NCBI GenBank assembly: GCA_037176845.1
Contig: JAYKXP010000017.1
Span: 620,001-684,000 of the forward strand
DNA from: Paramarasmius palmivorus
Lineage: Eukaryota; Basidiomycota; Agaricomycetes; Agaricales; Marasmiaceae
Length of the DNA stretch: 64,000 bases
Direction of reading: 5' to 3'
Numbering within the stretch: position 1 is the stretch's first letter; each line of letters begins with the position of its first letter. Shown in pieces: positions 22,251 to 34,255 of this stretch. The notes under the pieces were generated by a model. That model searched no databases, was not told the origin of the DNA, and saw nothing but the letters and a program-made list of their open reading frames with translations. Position numbers and translations under genes: made by a program.

Positions 22251-24042
22251 CTCTTCACAACACCCACCAGCAGACAATATATTGTTTTAGTCATGTTCGG
22301 GAGTTCGGTGAGAGGTTCGGATGGAGCTCATAGCTGCTGTGGAAAATTGCTAGGTCACAGTCAGTAACTGTTTTCTTATTCGTAAAACCAACAAACTCAC
22401 TGCTTATCTTATATAAAGAATGTCGACCATCGATGTGCACCATGACAATTCATAGCCTTCATTCAAAAGACCGAGCTGGTAATACGTGCGCCCAGTGCGA
22501 AGGGAATTTGCAAGCGATTTCTCGTCGCCCGGAACACTTAAACGTCTTGTCTCGCATGACCCTCTCTCCCAGTCTCAAAGTCGAGCTCTTTCTATAGGAG
22601 TTAGGGCGCCGGTGTACCTGCCTTTGTAACCTGCCGAGATGCGCGAATATGCGATGTTTTCGGCGACCCTAGGGAAGACAGCAATCTTGACGACGCTCCC
22701 TAGCATACCTCTACACGTTCATCGCTGTCCAGGAGGTAACGAAAGGACCATGACTGTAGCTGTGCACTGCGCATTGATGTTTGGTATGGCCGCAGAGAGG
22801 TCGAAGTTCCCGTGAAGCGGCCTCTCGATCGCGGTATGGGCTTTGCATGTCGATTACATGAAAGATGGAGATTCTTTGCGATGGCCGGGACCGAATGGAG
22901 GGGTGGCATGTATCGAGCTCTTCATTTTCACCATATCACCTTCGCGCTCTTTCTCCGCATTTCCATGTACCATGCGCCCTGCTACAAGCTTCTATCTGCA
23001 ATTGCAGCTTCGCCATACACATCTGCTTCCCTCCAGGAATCGACATGACAAGACAAGGCTCTTGGATGCGTCATGCAGCCATGATATGGGACGGTACCGG
23101 CGAATGCTAGTACAAAAACCAAAGTTGGAGAAGGTGAAGTTTACAATACAATCTGCGGAAGTCCTTTTGTATCTATGGCCTCTTGGAAGATGTCGAGGTC
23201 AAGTGGCCATCATCAACGTTCGGAAATCCAGCAAGGAAAGAAGTCCTAGGCACTTGAAGGTAAGTTATCGTTCTCGTCCTGATATAGTAGGATGCGACTC
23301 ACAGGCATCTTCGATCGAATGTCAGAAAGAACCCCACGACGCCACCCCCAGTATTTGCACGTCTGAACCTTAAGGTTCGAGTTGCTACGACCCGTCGGTG
23401 AGCTCGACTGATGCCGGTATCGCACAAAACCCCGCTGCTACCTGTGATTAGTGTTCGCGCGTTCCTTTTGCTGGCGGGGGCGGCGACCCAGGTTTCCGTT
23501 TGCTGCCTTCCCACTGATTGTTGATAAGAAGGGGAAGAATCAAACCTTACTGGAGGCTTTTTTGGGCAAATTCCCTACATCATACGATGTTCAAACTCTT
23601 GGGTCTGATTTACTTGCTGAGAATAAATCTCACCGCTGTGCTAGAAAAGGGTGCCCGGAAGGTTTCTTCCCCATCATTCCCTCCGTACCAACACGTCCAC
23701 TTGCTTGTACCTGGCTTTTGTCTTCCGCTACTCCAGAGCAATCATGGCTGCGAGTGATCCAGCGTTGGATTGGGTCAGGCCGCAAATTGACCTTCACCAG
23801 CAACAGCATGGTCACGATTCGCCAACTCCGACCCCTCGGTTTATCTGCCTTAACAGCACTATTGTCCTTGTCAGACAGGCACCTTCACACTCAGACTCCG
23901 CCTGATAGTTTCTCGAATTGAACGCTGATCCAGAGTGACATCGAGTTGATAAGCTTTAGATTAGGTGTGTCCTATCTGCTCTCAGTCTTCGAAAGCTGGA
24001 TTCTAATGTCAGTTCTGCTTGCCAAAAGGGTGCTCCGCGGCA

Positions 24043-25019
24043 ATGGACGACGACGAAATCCCCGCTTCTCTTCCCACCACATCCATCTCTGTTCCCTTCT
24101 TGCGTCCGTTTTCGGATATCTTGGAGACAATTCTATCCGATCCGTCCTTCATTCGCGGTGAACCCCACGAATCATCCAGCTCTCGTTCGTCACAGACAGC
24201 AGATCTCGACTATTCGCAACCTTGGTCGACACGCCAACAGTTCGCCTCACACAGCTCCCATGTCGATACCCCAGCCGTGGAAGCTCCTTCAGGTCGTTCT
24301 GACCCAAACTACTTCACAAATAGCGCCAAAAGCATCTCAACGGCTCTCTCGACCTACGATGCTAATGCCGACTTATCTTGTGCGCGCCAGGCGTCACCGC
24401 ACTGGACTAGAGAGGCTCTCATGGGTCTCGATATTGGCTCCCATACTGAGTTGGCTATGAAAGAGATTGCCACTCTAATGGGTTCGGATTTCTACTTATC
24501 TACAACCGCAGTCGACGATGGTTCTTCGCTTCACGGATTTGATTACCCTGATCGTTGCGTTGTCGTTTCTAGCTGTATGTGCCGGTACGCCGTGCATGGA
24601 GCTTGCTTCTCTCAGGTTTCCCATCCCTTTGCTCAGGGATCGGTTTCGATTTCACTCTGTGGTCAAAGAGCCACAGAGATTCCAGTTTTCGTTCCTAGTC
24701 CGTCTTCGTCGACTTCTTCCCTCTTTGATCAAACCTACATGCCATCGGTAGCTTCAGTCGGCGTACTAAGGGCGTCTGCCAGGAGGAGAAAGAGAGATGC
24801 TAGCTACCCTTGTTCGATATGTGATCAGAGCTTCACCACCAAGAACGGACTGAAGAGTATGTTCTTCGAACTTCTTACCTGTTCTTCCGATACTATTGTC
24901 TATCTGTAGATCATCGAAACTCCCATCTCGGCTTTAGGCCGCATAAATGCGGGCGCTGCTGCAGGGGCTTCGTGACCAAACACGACTGTCAGCGACATGC
25001 GAAATCTTGCTCCGTTTGA
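24043..25019 (+). CDS. C2H2 zinc-finger protein, ZF3
   Basis: Third paralogue, 307 residues in two exons (24043-24856, 24910-25019). The start M-D-D-D-E-I-P-A-S-L-P is the clearest version of the family N-terminus; the frame opens eight codons upstream at a second ATG (24019). Ser/Thr/Pro-rich body, then S-V-A-S-V-G-V-L-R-A-S-A-R-R-R-K-R-D-A. Finger 1 is C-S-I-C-D-Q-S-F-T-T-K-N-G-L-K-N-H-R-N-S-H, with the phase-1 intron inside the Asn before the first His. Finger 2 is C-G-R-C-C-R-G-F-V-T-K-H-D-C-Q-R-H-A-K-S-C (C2HC). It ends three residues later. Closest in layout to ZF2, as expected from the tandem duplication. Confidence 0.82.
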
Positions 25020-27810
25020 ATTTCTAGCGTGGATGGGTGAACATGGTAGAGATGTTCCCGTTTGTACAAGTATATGACAGTCTGTAGTATGCGATATTCT
25101 ACGCTCTATGTATAGTGTCTGATCTATACATTCAAATTGCCAACATTCTTGCCGTTAACTAGGGACATCCTTAGTCTCGAGAATCCAGACTGATGATACT
25201 ACCTAACGATCGCAAGCGATGTGGTAGTATGTTCAACCCTGCCTTGACTCCCGCGCACGTGACGGTCGAACTTCAACAAGAATCAACACTTCGACAAGTT
25301 CAACGTGCTTCAACCAGGCCTCTTCACCAGGCTCAGCCAAGCTTCGACCGGCTTTGACGACTACGTGACAATAAAACTTCTCCCCTGTCTTTGATGTACC
25401 TCGCAAGGTCTGTGGTCACTTCTGACGGCCAAAAATTTCAAGTTCTCGAGAACTACTCTAGGCGGCGAGAACGTACTGGACGTCTCTGTGCGACGTGAGG
25501 CTTCGAACGACTTGGAGATCAGGACCGTGTAATGCAACGTTGATGGCTTAATAATTCTGGACTGGTTTGCTGTGTAAGTATTCGTTGATATCTAAGGAAA
25601 TGTACTCATCGATGTAGGTCGCAGAAACTTCGACTGACACGGTTGAGGGGACCTGCTCGCTACGGTTGGAGGTCCATGGAATGGTGTGTATCATTGTATA
25701 CGAGAAGGATATACTAGACACCACTGTACACAGCACAAGACTGATCGGCTGGTGCGCTTCGTCGACACTAGATGTTTATGGTCTTCACCTCTTCAACTTA
25801 TCGGTGAGTCTAAGATTCTTGGTCCTCGTGTCACATGAATATGTTCAAACCCCACTATCAGAGTCATCCCAGGACCCAAAAGCAATTCAACCCACCTAGT
25901 GAAGCGCCGGAATAATCCGGGTCCGTTTTTGAAAGTTTGTGCAGCCAAAAACTTCTTACATGCCCTCATCCAGCGCGAAGCTCGGTATCCCTTCATACGC
26001 CATGGCTTCTACTATTGGCCGATCTTTCCTCACCGGCGAACACGACAGGTAGCGAGTCTACTTGTGAGTGCTCCATTTGTTTTCATCTCGAGGAAAAGTG
26101 CACTCATCGGCGGAGGCAGCAACCTACACCAATTTGAACGACGTACAATATGTATAGGAAAGCTACTTTTGAATGGTGCTATATCAAAATCGTATGTCAA
26201 GGTTGAAGACTGGAACCCACCTCGCACAATAAAAATCGGCAATTAAACACGACCCCGTGTTTTCTCGCTAGGTCAACGCAGAACTGCAGCGACTCCTCTA
26301 TCTTCTCACTTTTTCCAATACCAGTCTCCCTGGTGCAATTCGGGTGCCCTACTGGTGCCTTATCTTCGCAATGATGCCGCTGCGTTCCTTTTCGGTGATT
26401 ATTCCACTCACGACTTGTTCATGTAAAGGCTTGTGGCTGATCCATTGTTTAGCTTCGAGGAGCAGAGCCAACAAGGAACCGCATCAATGTCAGGGGAAGA
26501 GCGTTCTGGGGCGTCTATCGCTCATACACGGACAAGATCCATCTGAAGAGCCTAGAGCTTCATCGCCGTGATGGTCCAATCGGCGATTGGACCATCACGT
26601 CTTTTCAGCCAGTCTGCCAAAACATGCTGACCGTTGTCGTGTTCGATGTACATTTTGTTGGGGAGTTCGAGTTATGCCAAGCCAGAACGCTGGAGAACTG
26701 TGAGTATTGATGTATAGTGTACAACACCTCATGCTGCCAACTCACAATCGGATGTCTATTGACAGAACTTCATCCTGCTCATCATTGGATATTTCTAACC
26801 AAATGCTTATAACAATGATGCGGAAAGTGCCCTACTACTCACTTGTTATGAGCTACCTGGTAGATCTCGCACGTTGTGGAGATCAGCCAACAGCGAAGGT
26901 AGTCGGCGGAGACAGTAATGATGTGGTCATCCCGCGCTGAAATGCCTTGAGGCCTTTGCCACCATCAAGTGATCGTCTTGGGCTTCTTTATGGCGGAATG
27001 GGTGGTGTTCTGACATGGAAGTTGACACTTTGGTCTTCGGGTTGTAAACTGCGTGTTCAAATATGCACACGGAGCTGGATGCTCGACCGGTGCATTGGGA
27101 ACTTGTGGTTCTCGTAATTCGAAGCGCGCTTCTTCCTCGTAATCTATCATCCCGCGTTGATGTCAGGATTAAAACCATGCAATCAACTAGCGCCTCGAAA
27201 AACTGTCCATCGTAACCTTCACCCCCTCAACTGCCAGGCAGTACGAGTCTCGCAATTCATGAAGCCTCATCCCGTCACCACAGCAACCCAACAAGATGAG
27301 ACAATGCTGTAGCGAGTCAGCACCGTTCCCCTGTCTTTCCGCAACTCGACAACACAGTCCAAAAGACTTACTTAGCGGACGCCTCCATCATCGTCCAAAT
27401 GCGTCAACCCTGTTCAAGGGGAAATTCCTCGCTGCCAGGCTAGAATGGCGTGGTTGAGTACCTGTCTTATCCCCTATAAATCTGCGAACCCTGTTCTTCA
27501 ATCGATACACCAGGTTCAAATTCTCCCCGATGCAATGAGGACCCAAATGCCTACTTGTCTAGTCTCACAATGCTAATCAGCGGGGATTGTATAGCTGTTG
27601 ACCTCGTCACAGCAGCTGTACTACGCGTTATTTATTGAGGACGCAAGCCTTCGAGTGGTCCCACGGTATTTCTTGCCACACGCCAGGCGACCTTGACGGC
27701 CTTTCTATAGTGAGTTTTTGTTTGCCTTATATCCTCGGTATGTATCGCTGAAGACCTATTTTCACAGACAATCTACTGCCTTGACTGTTTGACATTTACT
27801 TTCCTTGGCC
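25020..27810. other. Gene-poor region between ZF3 and ZF4
   Basis: No gene recognised in 2.8 kb. Short protein-like frames on the minus strand at 25548-25736 and 25793-25996 are not supported by splice chains and may be further remnants. Contains a perfect hairpin at 26567-26599. A TATAAAT motif sits near 27475. Confidence 0.4.
26567..26599. repeat. Perfect 16-bp inverted repeat (hairpin)
   Basis: Arms CGTGATGGTCCAATCG (26567-26582) and its exact reverse complement (26584-26599) are separated by one base. It lies in a gene-free stretch. Could be a protein-binding palindrome, a terminator-like hairpin or the fused ends of a lost element. Confidence 0.7.
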
Positions 27811-29225
27811 ATGTCTACTTTGTACGCTGAAAATGGGTCGGGAATTCCGGGCAATGGCAAGGATGGCAGGGGTGGCGAAGAAAGCTTCATTCCCTTCCTC
27901 TTCACCAATGAGCAGTATGACCTAGATCACGCCCCTTCTGCTCGATCGGCGTCCATGGGGGAGATGGGTTTCATTCGGTCTGGAGACGGCGGTATTCCTG
28001 CTAGGTGAGGGCTACTATCTTCCTTTATGCCGTTTCTGATCAAGATCGGACGATAGGGCTTACCCTCGTAAGTGTAGGATGACTGGTGCTTCTGCTGCCA
28101 GCTAAATTGCATTTTAGCGCTACAGGTACTCGGTCTCCAGCAAAATAGTCAACCACACCCGAGTACCATAGCTGGCACAGTCCTTCAACGATCTGAAAGT
28201 CCGAAAGTCCAGGCCAGCGGATATCTATGTACACCTGGTGCACGCCCTTCTCGTAAGCCCCAAGTCTTGCAATACAACCATTTCTGTTACTCATCTCATC
28301 TCTAGGTTCCTGCACAAACCCTCCAATGCCTTCCTGGCTAGCAGATAAAAATGGAAAGCGTCACTCACAGGGTACTCGCTTGTCATGGGGAATGCTCGGG
28401 AATCGCGCGCGCGACGACGCCACCAACAGCGCCCATCGTTTCCATTACGTGCAGACTTGTGTTGTCCCAGAACCTCTAACACATACCGGTGTCGTGCCAC
28501 CACTTACACCTTTGTTGGAGTATCACTCAACTCCTCAGTTGCCTTCCAGCATCCGGCTCGCCCACACGACTGATCACACGGCTGATCAGCCACCTGATTT
28601 AGTTAACACGCCCACTTTAACATCCGAAACAACAGCCTGGGGCATTGAGACGCCGACTTCACAACGTCACAACGAGGCTGACCTTGCTGCCGCACAACAG
28701 CCCTCCTTTTCAGTACATGATGTCCCCGGTTTCTATCCATCGGATGTTACTGGAATGGGCATGGAGGACACTGTGGGGGAATCGAACTATGGTTCCGCAT
28801 CCTATCACCTGGTGGGTAGATTGGTGCTTCACTGTTATTGTTGACCATGACACTAACCTCTCGAATTTCAATTAGACTTTACCTGCTAATGTCCGGAAAG
28901 TGGCAAAGGCTGCCGTCATTGAAGCTGCTACGAGAAGACGACGCTGCAAAGCAGAGTTCCAATGTAAACTTGGCTGTGGTCAAACGTTCACTACTCGCCA
29001 CAATCTGAATTGTATGTTCCCATATTCTTGAATCATTCAAGTCGATTGCTAATATATGTCCTAGACCACCACAAAGCCCATCAGGGTATCAAAGAGCACG
29101 AGTGTCGCCATTCCGTTTGCAATGCACAATTTGTTACTCCATCCGATCGGAGGAGACATGAAGCAAAGTGTCCGTTGAAGATTATCATACCCTCTGCTGC
29201 CTTGAACCCCGCTCCGGATGCTTAG
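27811..29225 (+). CDS. C2H2 zinc-finger protein, ZF4
   Basis: Fourth paralogue, of the ZF4/ZF5 subtype. The ATG at 27811 opens M-S-T-L-Y-A-E-N-G with an exon to the GTGAGG donor at 28000. The main body is open from about 28257 to 28812 (P-E-P-L-T-H-T-G-V-V, then Thr/Pro/Ser-rich), and a 28813-28875 intron follows. Next is A-A-V-I-E-A-A-T-R-R-R-R-C-K-A, the basic motif. Finger 1 is C-K-L-G-C (three residues between cysteines) ... T-T-R-H-N-L-N-Y-H-H-K-A-H, with the phase-1 intron before the His. Finger 2 is C-R-H-S-V-C ... T-P-S-D-R-R-R-H-E-A-K-C. How exon 1 joins the body is unresolved: an acceptor before 28430 keeps frame but implies a 430-base intron, so the true start may instead be inside the body. 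Confidence 0.68.
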
Positions 29226-32200
29226 GAAAGTTCGGACTTGCAGCCTGAGTGACTCGTCCTTCCGGGGACGATCTTTCCTTTTCTTCAGACTTCGTCTATT
29301 TAATTTTGTTCGTTCTTACGTCGATACCCAGCGAATTATACTTTTTGATACCTGAGTCGTCTATTCTCTGCCTTCCTTCTCCCTGTTGTAGATGACCGCT
29401 CAACGTCTTCTTCAAACTTCAATCCTCGCCGTATCACTTATTTTGAACCCATGACTGCAATACAACTGGACTTTTGTTTCAATCATTGCCTTTTTATATT
29501 TACGAGTTCGAAATGAAGAGCTCGTCTTTTTATCCCAGGGAATTTGCTCACGGTCACGGGGTTATCTCTGCCGATTTTCTGGGCTTGATCGGCACGCTCT
29601 GCTGCTGAGTGCCGTCCTTACGCTGCCTTTGTCACTTGTCTCCGGTGCGGCACAGTGATTAGGATATCCAAATTTTCGTCTATGAAAATTTGAAGATGGA
29701 CCTGGAGTTGGAGGCGTTGGGGCACATCAGGGCAGAGGCGGTGGAAAGAAGAGGTGGAACTTTGAAGAGGCAGAGGAAGAGGAGAGAAGAGGTAGAACAA
29801 GGGGTACCGCAGGACCCAGTTCAAGTGATTCGAAAGAAAAGCAGATACGTTACAGATATATAGTAAGAACTTGAAGTTTTGAAGTATGACTTGGTGTCGC
29901 GTTCAGCGTTTATTGGGCGCTAGCTACTTTAGGCTGGGCCGACATAGATAGTTGGCACTCACGGGGACATTGTTTCTCTCAGAATTACTGTGTCAATCAT
30001 CTTGTGTAGGTGAATGCCACCAGATCTATCTACGGAGAAGATTTTCAGACTCGGAATTTTTTGCGAGAAAGCTTCAGCACAGTCACCTGACCATTTGAAC
30101 TGGGAAAGCGTTACGGTTCAACCTTTTAAAATTTCAAGTCGAAACCTCGAAGTTCACTGTGTCATGAGTCTCACACTGTTGCTACTTATGTCCCCCCAGA
30201 GCCCACATCGCACTTTACCATGACTTCAGCGTAGCAACTACACCGTTTCCGCCTTTAGTCTTACAGACAATCCTTTCCACGAATCTTAGTCTTCCTCCGT
30301 TTACGAACCGATGCGCACCGTCTGAAAATTGCAGCTTGTCGGGGTTAGGGGATGGAGTGGCGATGGAAAATGGAATAACGTGCACGTATGGTTATGGCTG
30401 CTGTTCATAAAATGTGAGTACTAGTCATCCTCATATTGGCTTTGCAATCTTATATTGAAAATCAGCCAAGTCAAAGTTCCCAGATATGATACGGTGAAAT
30501 TACGCTACTGTCGGACGGTCTTGTCCTCGAACTAGAATTCGGAGAAAAGCAGATCCAACAAATCCAACATCTATCATTCTCGAAGCCTACAGTGTTGCTG
30601 GCTTCTAGTCAGCTCCGGAAAGGGACACCCTGCACCCCCTTCCAACCTTCGCTTCAAGTTAACGACACCGATAATTACCATGGCATCGACCCTGTCGCAG
30701 AGCTGGCGGGTTTTGACGTATCAATCAATAGGCATTCTTGACGATAGCCTAGAGAGACATTGAAGCGCTGGTTTCAAAACAAAGTTTCAGTATGTTGTCT
30801 ATATGTGGCATGCATTCCCTTTTAACTCGTTTTTATCAGCAATGCTTGATTTTGGTTCGAATGGCGCACTTCCTACAGCCATTTTGTGTAAGCCAGAGAT
30901 GGTTTCCCTTCACATAGCGCGAAGTGTTGCTCCTACCGGTTACCATAACATCTGGCCAATCTTTACCAAGAATACCCTTGTACCGCCGTTGATTGAACCT
31001 TCCCAGGTTTGTGTAGGACGACAGGAAGCGACAAAATGCGCCTACTCTGGTGTAACAGGTTCAGGAAGAACCCAAGCTTTATCTCCTCCCTTAGCATCTG
31101 ATGTACGAGTTGCTACGACCCTGGCGATGTTATGCTTCCACACCCATCATTTTCTACGTCCTGGTAGCTCTATGTGCCCACTGAGACACTGCCGCCGTAC
31201 GCGAAAGCAAGATGTCGGTGAAATCTTCGAGGTAATATTGATATCGACGCCAGATATCGGATAACCACCTCTAACCCTGGGATCGATGCCAAACTCATGG
31301 CGGTGGGTACAAAGGAGAAATTCGGCGGGGACCATGAGTCTCAGCAACTCTTAGGGTGAAAGATGCCTCGGCCGGCGAGGTCTCTCAATGACGGCGCGTT
31401 CTGAGAAGGATCAGCTGTGAGTGGATACCATATGGATTGTTTCCCGGACTAACGTACGTCTTGACAGAACTTTAAAAATCCTATCATCTGATGAACTGAA
31501 TTGGCCTTTGGTTTCGCCAGCCCGTGGCTCACGTCGGTTTAATATCTCTCGGATACAGCGCATTACAGGACAAATTCAACAGCGACCTGCCGACTACAGC
31601 GCGTGGTGATAGGAGGGGTTTTCGGGACTTTCTGTGCTCGGCCAAAATATGTGTTACCGCTGGCAGTCACATCGGCGCTAAACGAAGTATCATGGTAATC
31701 TGGGTTTTCTTGTGTCGGACAAACCTCTATGTTCTCATAATGGGAACAATGAGAAGAATCATTGACCGTATTTTGCACTTGACAGACTTAGGAACATGAA
31801 CGGACATGCTACTGAGCCGTGACTTCTTTGGGAGCGACAACTTCGGGGGAACGCTTGCAGTGCCAGACGCAGAGCCTCAGGTTCTTGATGATTGACGCCG
31901 TCAAGGTTCTCTACAATAAAAGACGTTCGAATCTATGCATCGCATGATTGCTTCCCACTCTGCGCCAGTACTCTTCAGCCCGCCCCTCTTGCAGAGGTTC
32001 GGTTACTTGCCTTCTCCCCCAACTCCGGCGAGCTTGCACCCACTTACATCTACCATACAGTACCGCTCCGAGCTCACGATGTCAGTTCTTGGCGCAATTA
32101 GTCCCCGATTCTCCGGTTTGCGTTCACCAGGGTTGGCCGACAGATTCGCCCATAATTTTCGGACCATTGGATGACGAACTAGGCTGTACTCGAACGCTGT

Positions 32201-32468
32201 TTGAACCAGCAGCTTATCGATTCTGGTTGTCACGGTTTGTCACTCAGACCCTGATTCCTTCTCCCCCATTACTCATGTTCCAAGACAGACCTCTACAGCG
32301 AGGGTAGTCCGTGAAAAAGGATGACCGTGCAGTATTGGGTACAGGGCTGTTGAGACAGCAGCTGTTCATCCTGTATAACCCTAACAATCAATCCTTTTAA
32401 AAGTGCGCTTCACCTTGGCCCTACTCGCCACCTCTCCACTCGCCACCTCTCCACTCGCGACCGCCTCC
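29226..32468. other. Gene-poor region between ZF4 and ZF5
   Basis: No gene recognised. Around 31098 the sequence ACGAGTTGCTACGACCC partly repeats a ZF3-flank motif near 23382, so decayed duplicated flank may persist here. Short open frames (30803-31264 plus, 31147-31347 minus) have no family resemblance and no splice chain. Confidence 0.4.
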
Positions 32469-34255
32469 ATGGACTACCAAAGGTCAGTCACGTCCCCTCC
32501 TTCATCCCTGTTCTATCCGTCTAATATCTTGTCTACAGCCGTCGCCCACGTAAGCCATGACTGAGCTTTTAAAAAAACACCTTCTGATATTGTCCAGCCC
32601 TTTTTGTCGCCACAGACTTGTCGCCTCAAACCGACCAAGGAGGTGGTGGTGGGTTCGATGCAAATGCTATGAACTATGACGGTCTTGCAGACAGTAAGGG
32701 TTCCGATCTCTGCCGTATGTCTATAATGAACCATATATCACTTTGCAGATATCGGACCTGGCGGAACGCAGACCACTATTGACGAAGGCACCCATGAGTT
32801 GGACCCCAGGTCAGACGCATCACCATTCAAATAAATATTGTACTCACTGGTATTCTCCTTGTCTCATAGACAGTGTTCATACCCACCACCACCAAAATAT
32901 TCGGACCAAATTCCTGCCCAGCAATGGCACTCTCCTCAAGATTCTCAGTATCAGAATATCTCGAACAATGCGCAACCTACTCTTTATGGCTATCCAGGGT
33001 CACCCATGACAGAAGCAACGGACATCCCTAGAAGCAACCCGTTATCGACACACACAGGTCGCTCTCGTGAGTCTACTCGTTCTAGTAACATTAGCTTCTG
33101 ATGGCATTGTCATAGGCTCGCAAACGGTACCCTCTCAGTTTCCGTCGTACCTTCGGCCTCATCCTTATCGTCGACCCCCAAAGGATGGAATTGTGGAGTG
33201 CAGGAACGGCTTACAAGACACGCAAGGCGACCAATACTCCAGGCCGCCTCAGCCACAAGCCGCGGCTAGCTCTAACAGATTGTCGTACTGGCCTCGACCA
33301 GATTATGGATGCCTAGTACCCAGCAACGGCGATATAAACAGCCCCCGACCCACATGTAATGTGTTCAATGGTGCCTCGGGAACTATGGAACACAACATGC
33401 TATTTGACTTCGCCTCTGCGCGCCTCATAGACCATCGCCCTGGACCACAGAGCCAGCCACCAAATGGTGGGACGTTCGCAACCACAGATAGCCCACTGCA
33501 TCTGCATTCCCCAAAATCTATCAGTATGCAAGTTAATGGGGTTGCGCAACTACTCGGGGCCTGCCAGCTCGACAACCCGAACGCGAGCAACACCATCCAT
33601 GTCGAAGAGAGTGCCCTCGCCGTTGATCGACAGTTTCTGGATCCGGCTGTACAATCAAGCCAAGGGTCGTCATATAATCAGCATACCCTCGGTTCATTCG
33701 CTCCGACAGATGGGACGGGTTATCCCTCGACAGAGAGAAACCCGTGGCCACCTGACAGAGCCGCACAGATGGCGGCGTCGCCCGACACCCCGTGGTCCGA
33801 GTCGCTCCAGACGCCTGTGGATTCACCGGGACGTGCAGAAGCAGGATCGGGCAACGACGCGTTATCCCACAATCCATACCAAACACCTGGCGCGCCCCAA
33901 GTCTACGAGCTTCATAGCGCAAGCGAAGGCCACTTGGACCATCTCTTTCCGCACGTGGCGAAACCCTCCGTCCGTCAGGCATCCAAGAACAGAAGACGGA
34001 GCGATGCAAAACTTTATCCATGTGAATTCTGTGGACAGACGCTGACTGCTATGCATAACCTGAAGTGTACGTTTTTTCTATGCCGTGAGCCGATCGAATC
34101 GTTCATGCGCCCTTCTAGTCCATATCAATTCTCATTTTGGAATCAAGAACCACAAGTGCACCTTTTGTGACGCGTCTTTTAACACTCCGAGCGATCGCAG
34201 GAGACACGAAAAGACATGCACCCATAATGGCAACTCCGCATCCCCTGCTACTTGA
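32469..34255 (+). CDS. C2H2 zinc-finger protein, ZF5
   Basis: Fifth paralogue, the most exon-rich. M-D-Y-Q-S-R-R-P is built from a 14-base first exon (32469-32482) and an 11-base second exon (32539-32549). Then come a Gly-rich acidic exon ending at 32693, two Pro/Gln-rich exons, and the large exon from about 33116. The long disordered body leads to K-P-S-V-R-Q-A-S-K-N-R-R-R-S-D-A-K, then finger 1 C-E-F-C-G-Q-T-L-T-A-M-H-N-L-K-F-H-I-N-S-H, split by the family's phase-1 intron. Finger 2 is C-T-F-C-D-A-S-F-N-T-P-S-D-R-R-R-H-E-K-T-C. It shares T-P-S-D-R-R-R-H-E with ZF4. Alternative acceptors 18 bases apart (32599 or 32617) both keep frame. Transcription-factor role is inferred. Confidence 0.78.

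Larger units (their letters stand above)
21560..25019. repeat. Tandem segmental duplication, copy B
   Basis: Right copy of the ZF unit, carrying ZF3 and the minus-strand remnant. See copy A for landmark matches. Within the shared flank both copies keep a GTAAGT...ACTCAYAG intron-like segment of about 50 bases (19126-19170 and 23260-23304), which hints that this stretch was transcribed in the plus sense at some time, although coding-like frames there run on the minus strand. Confidence 0.68.
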
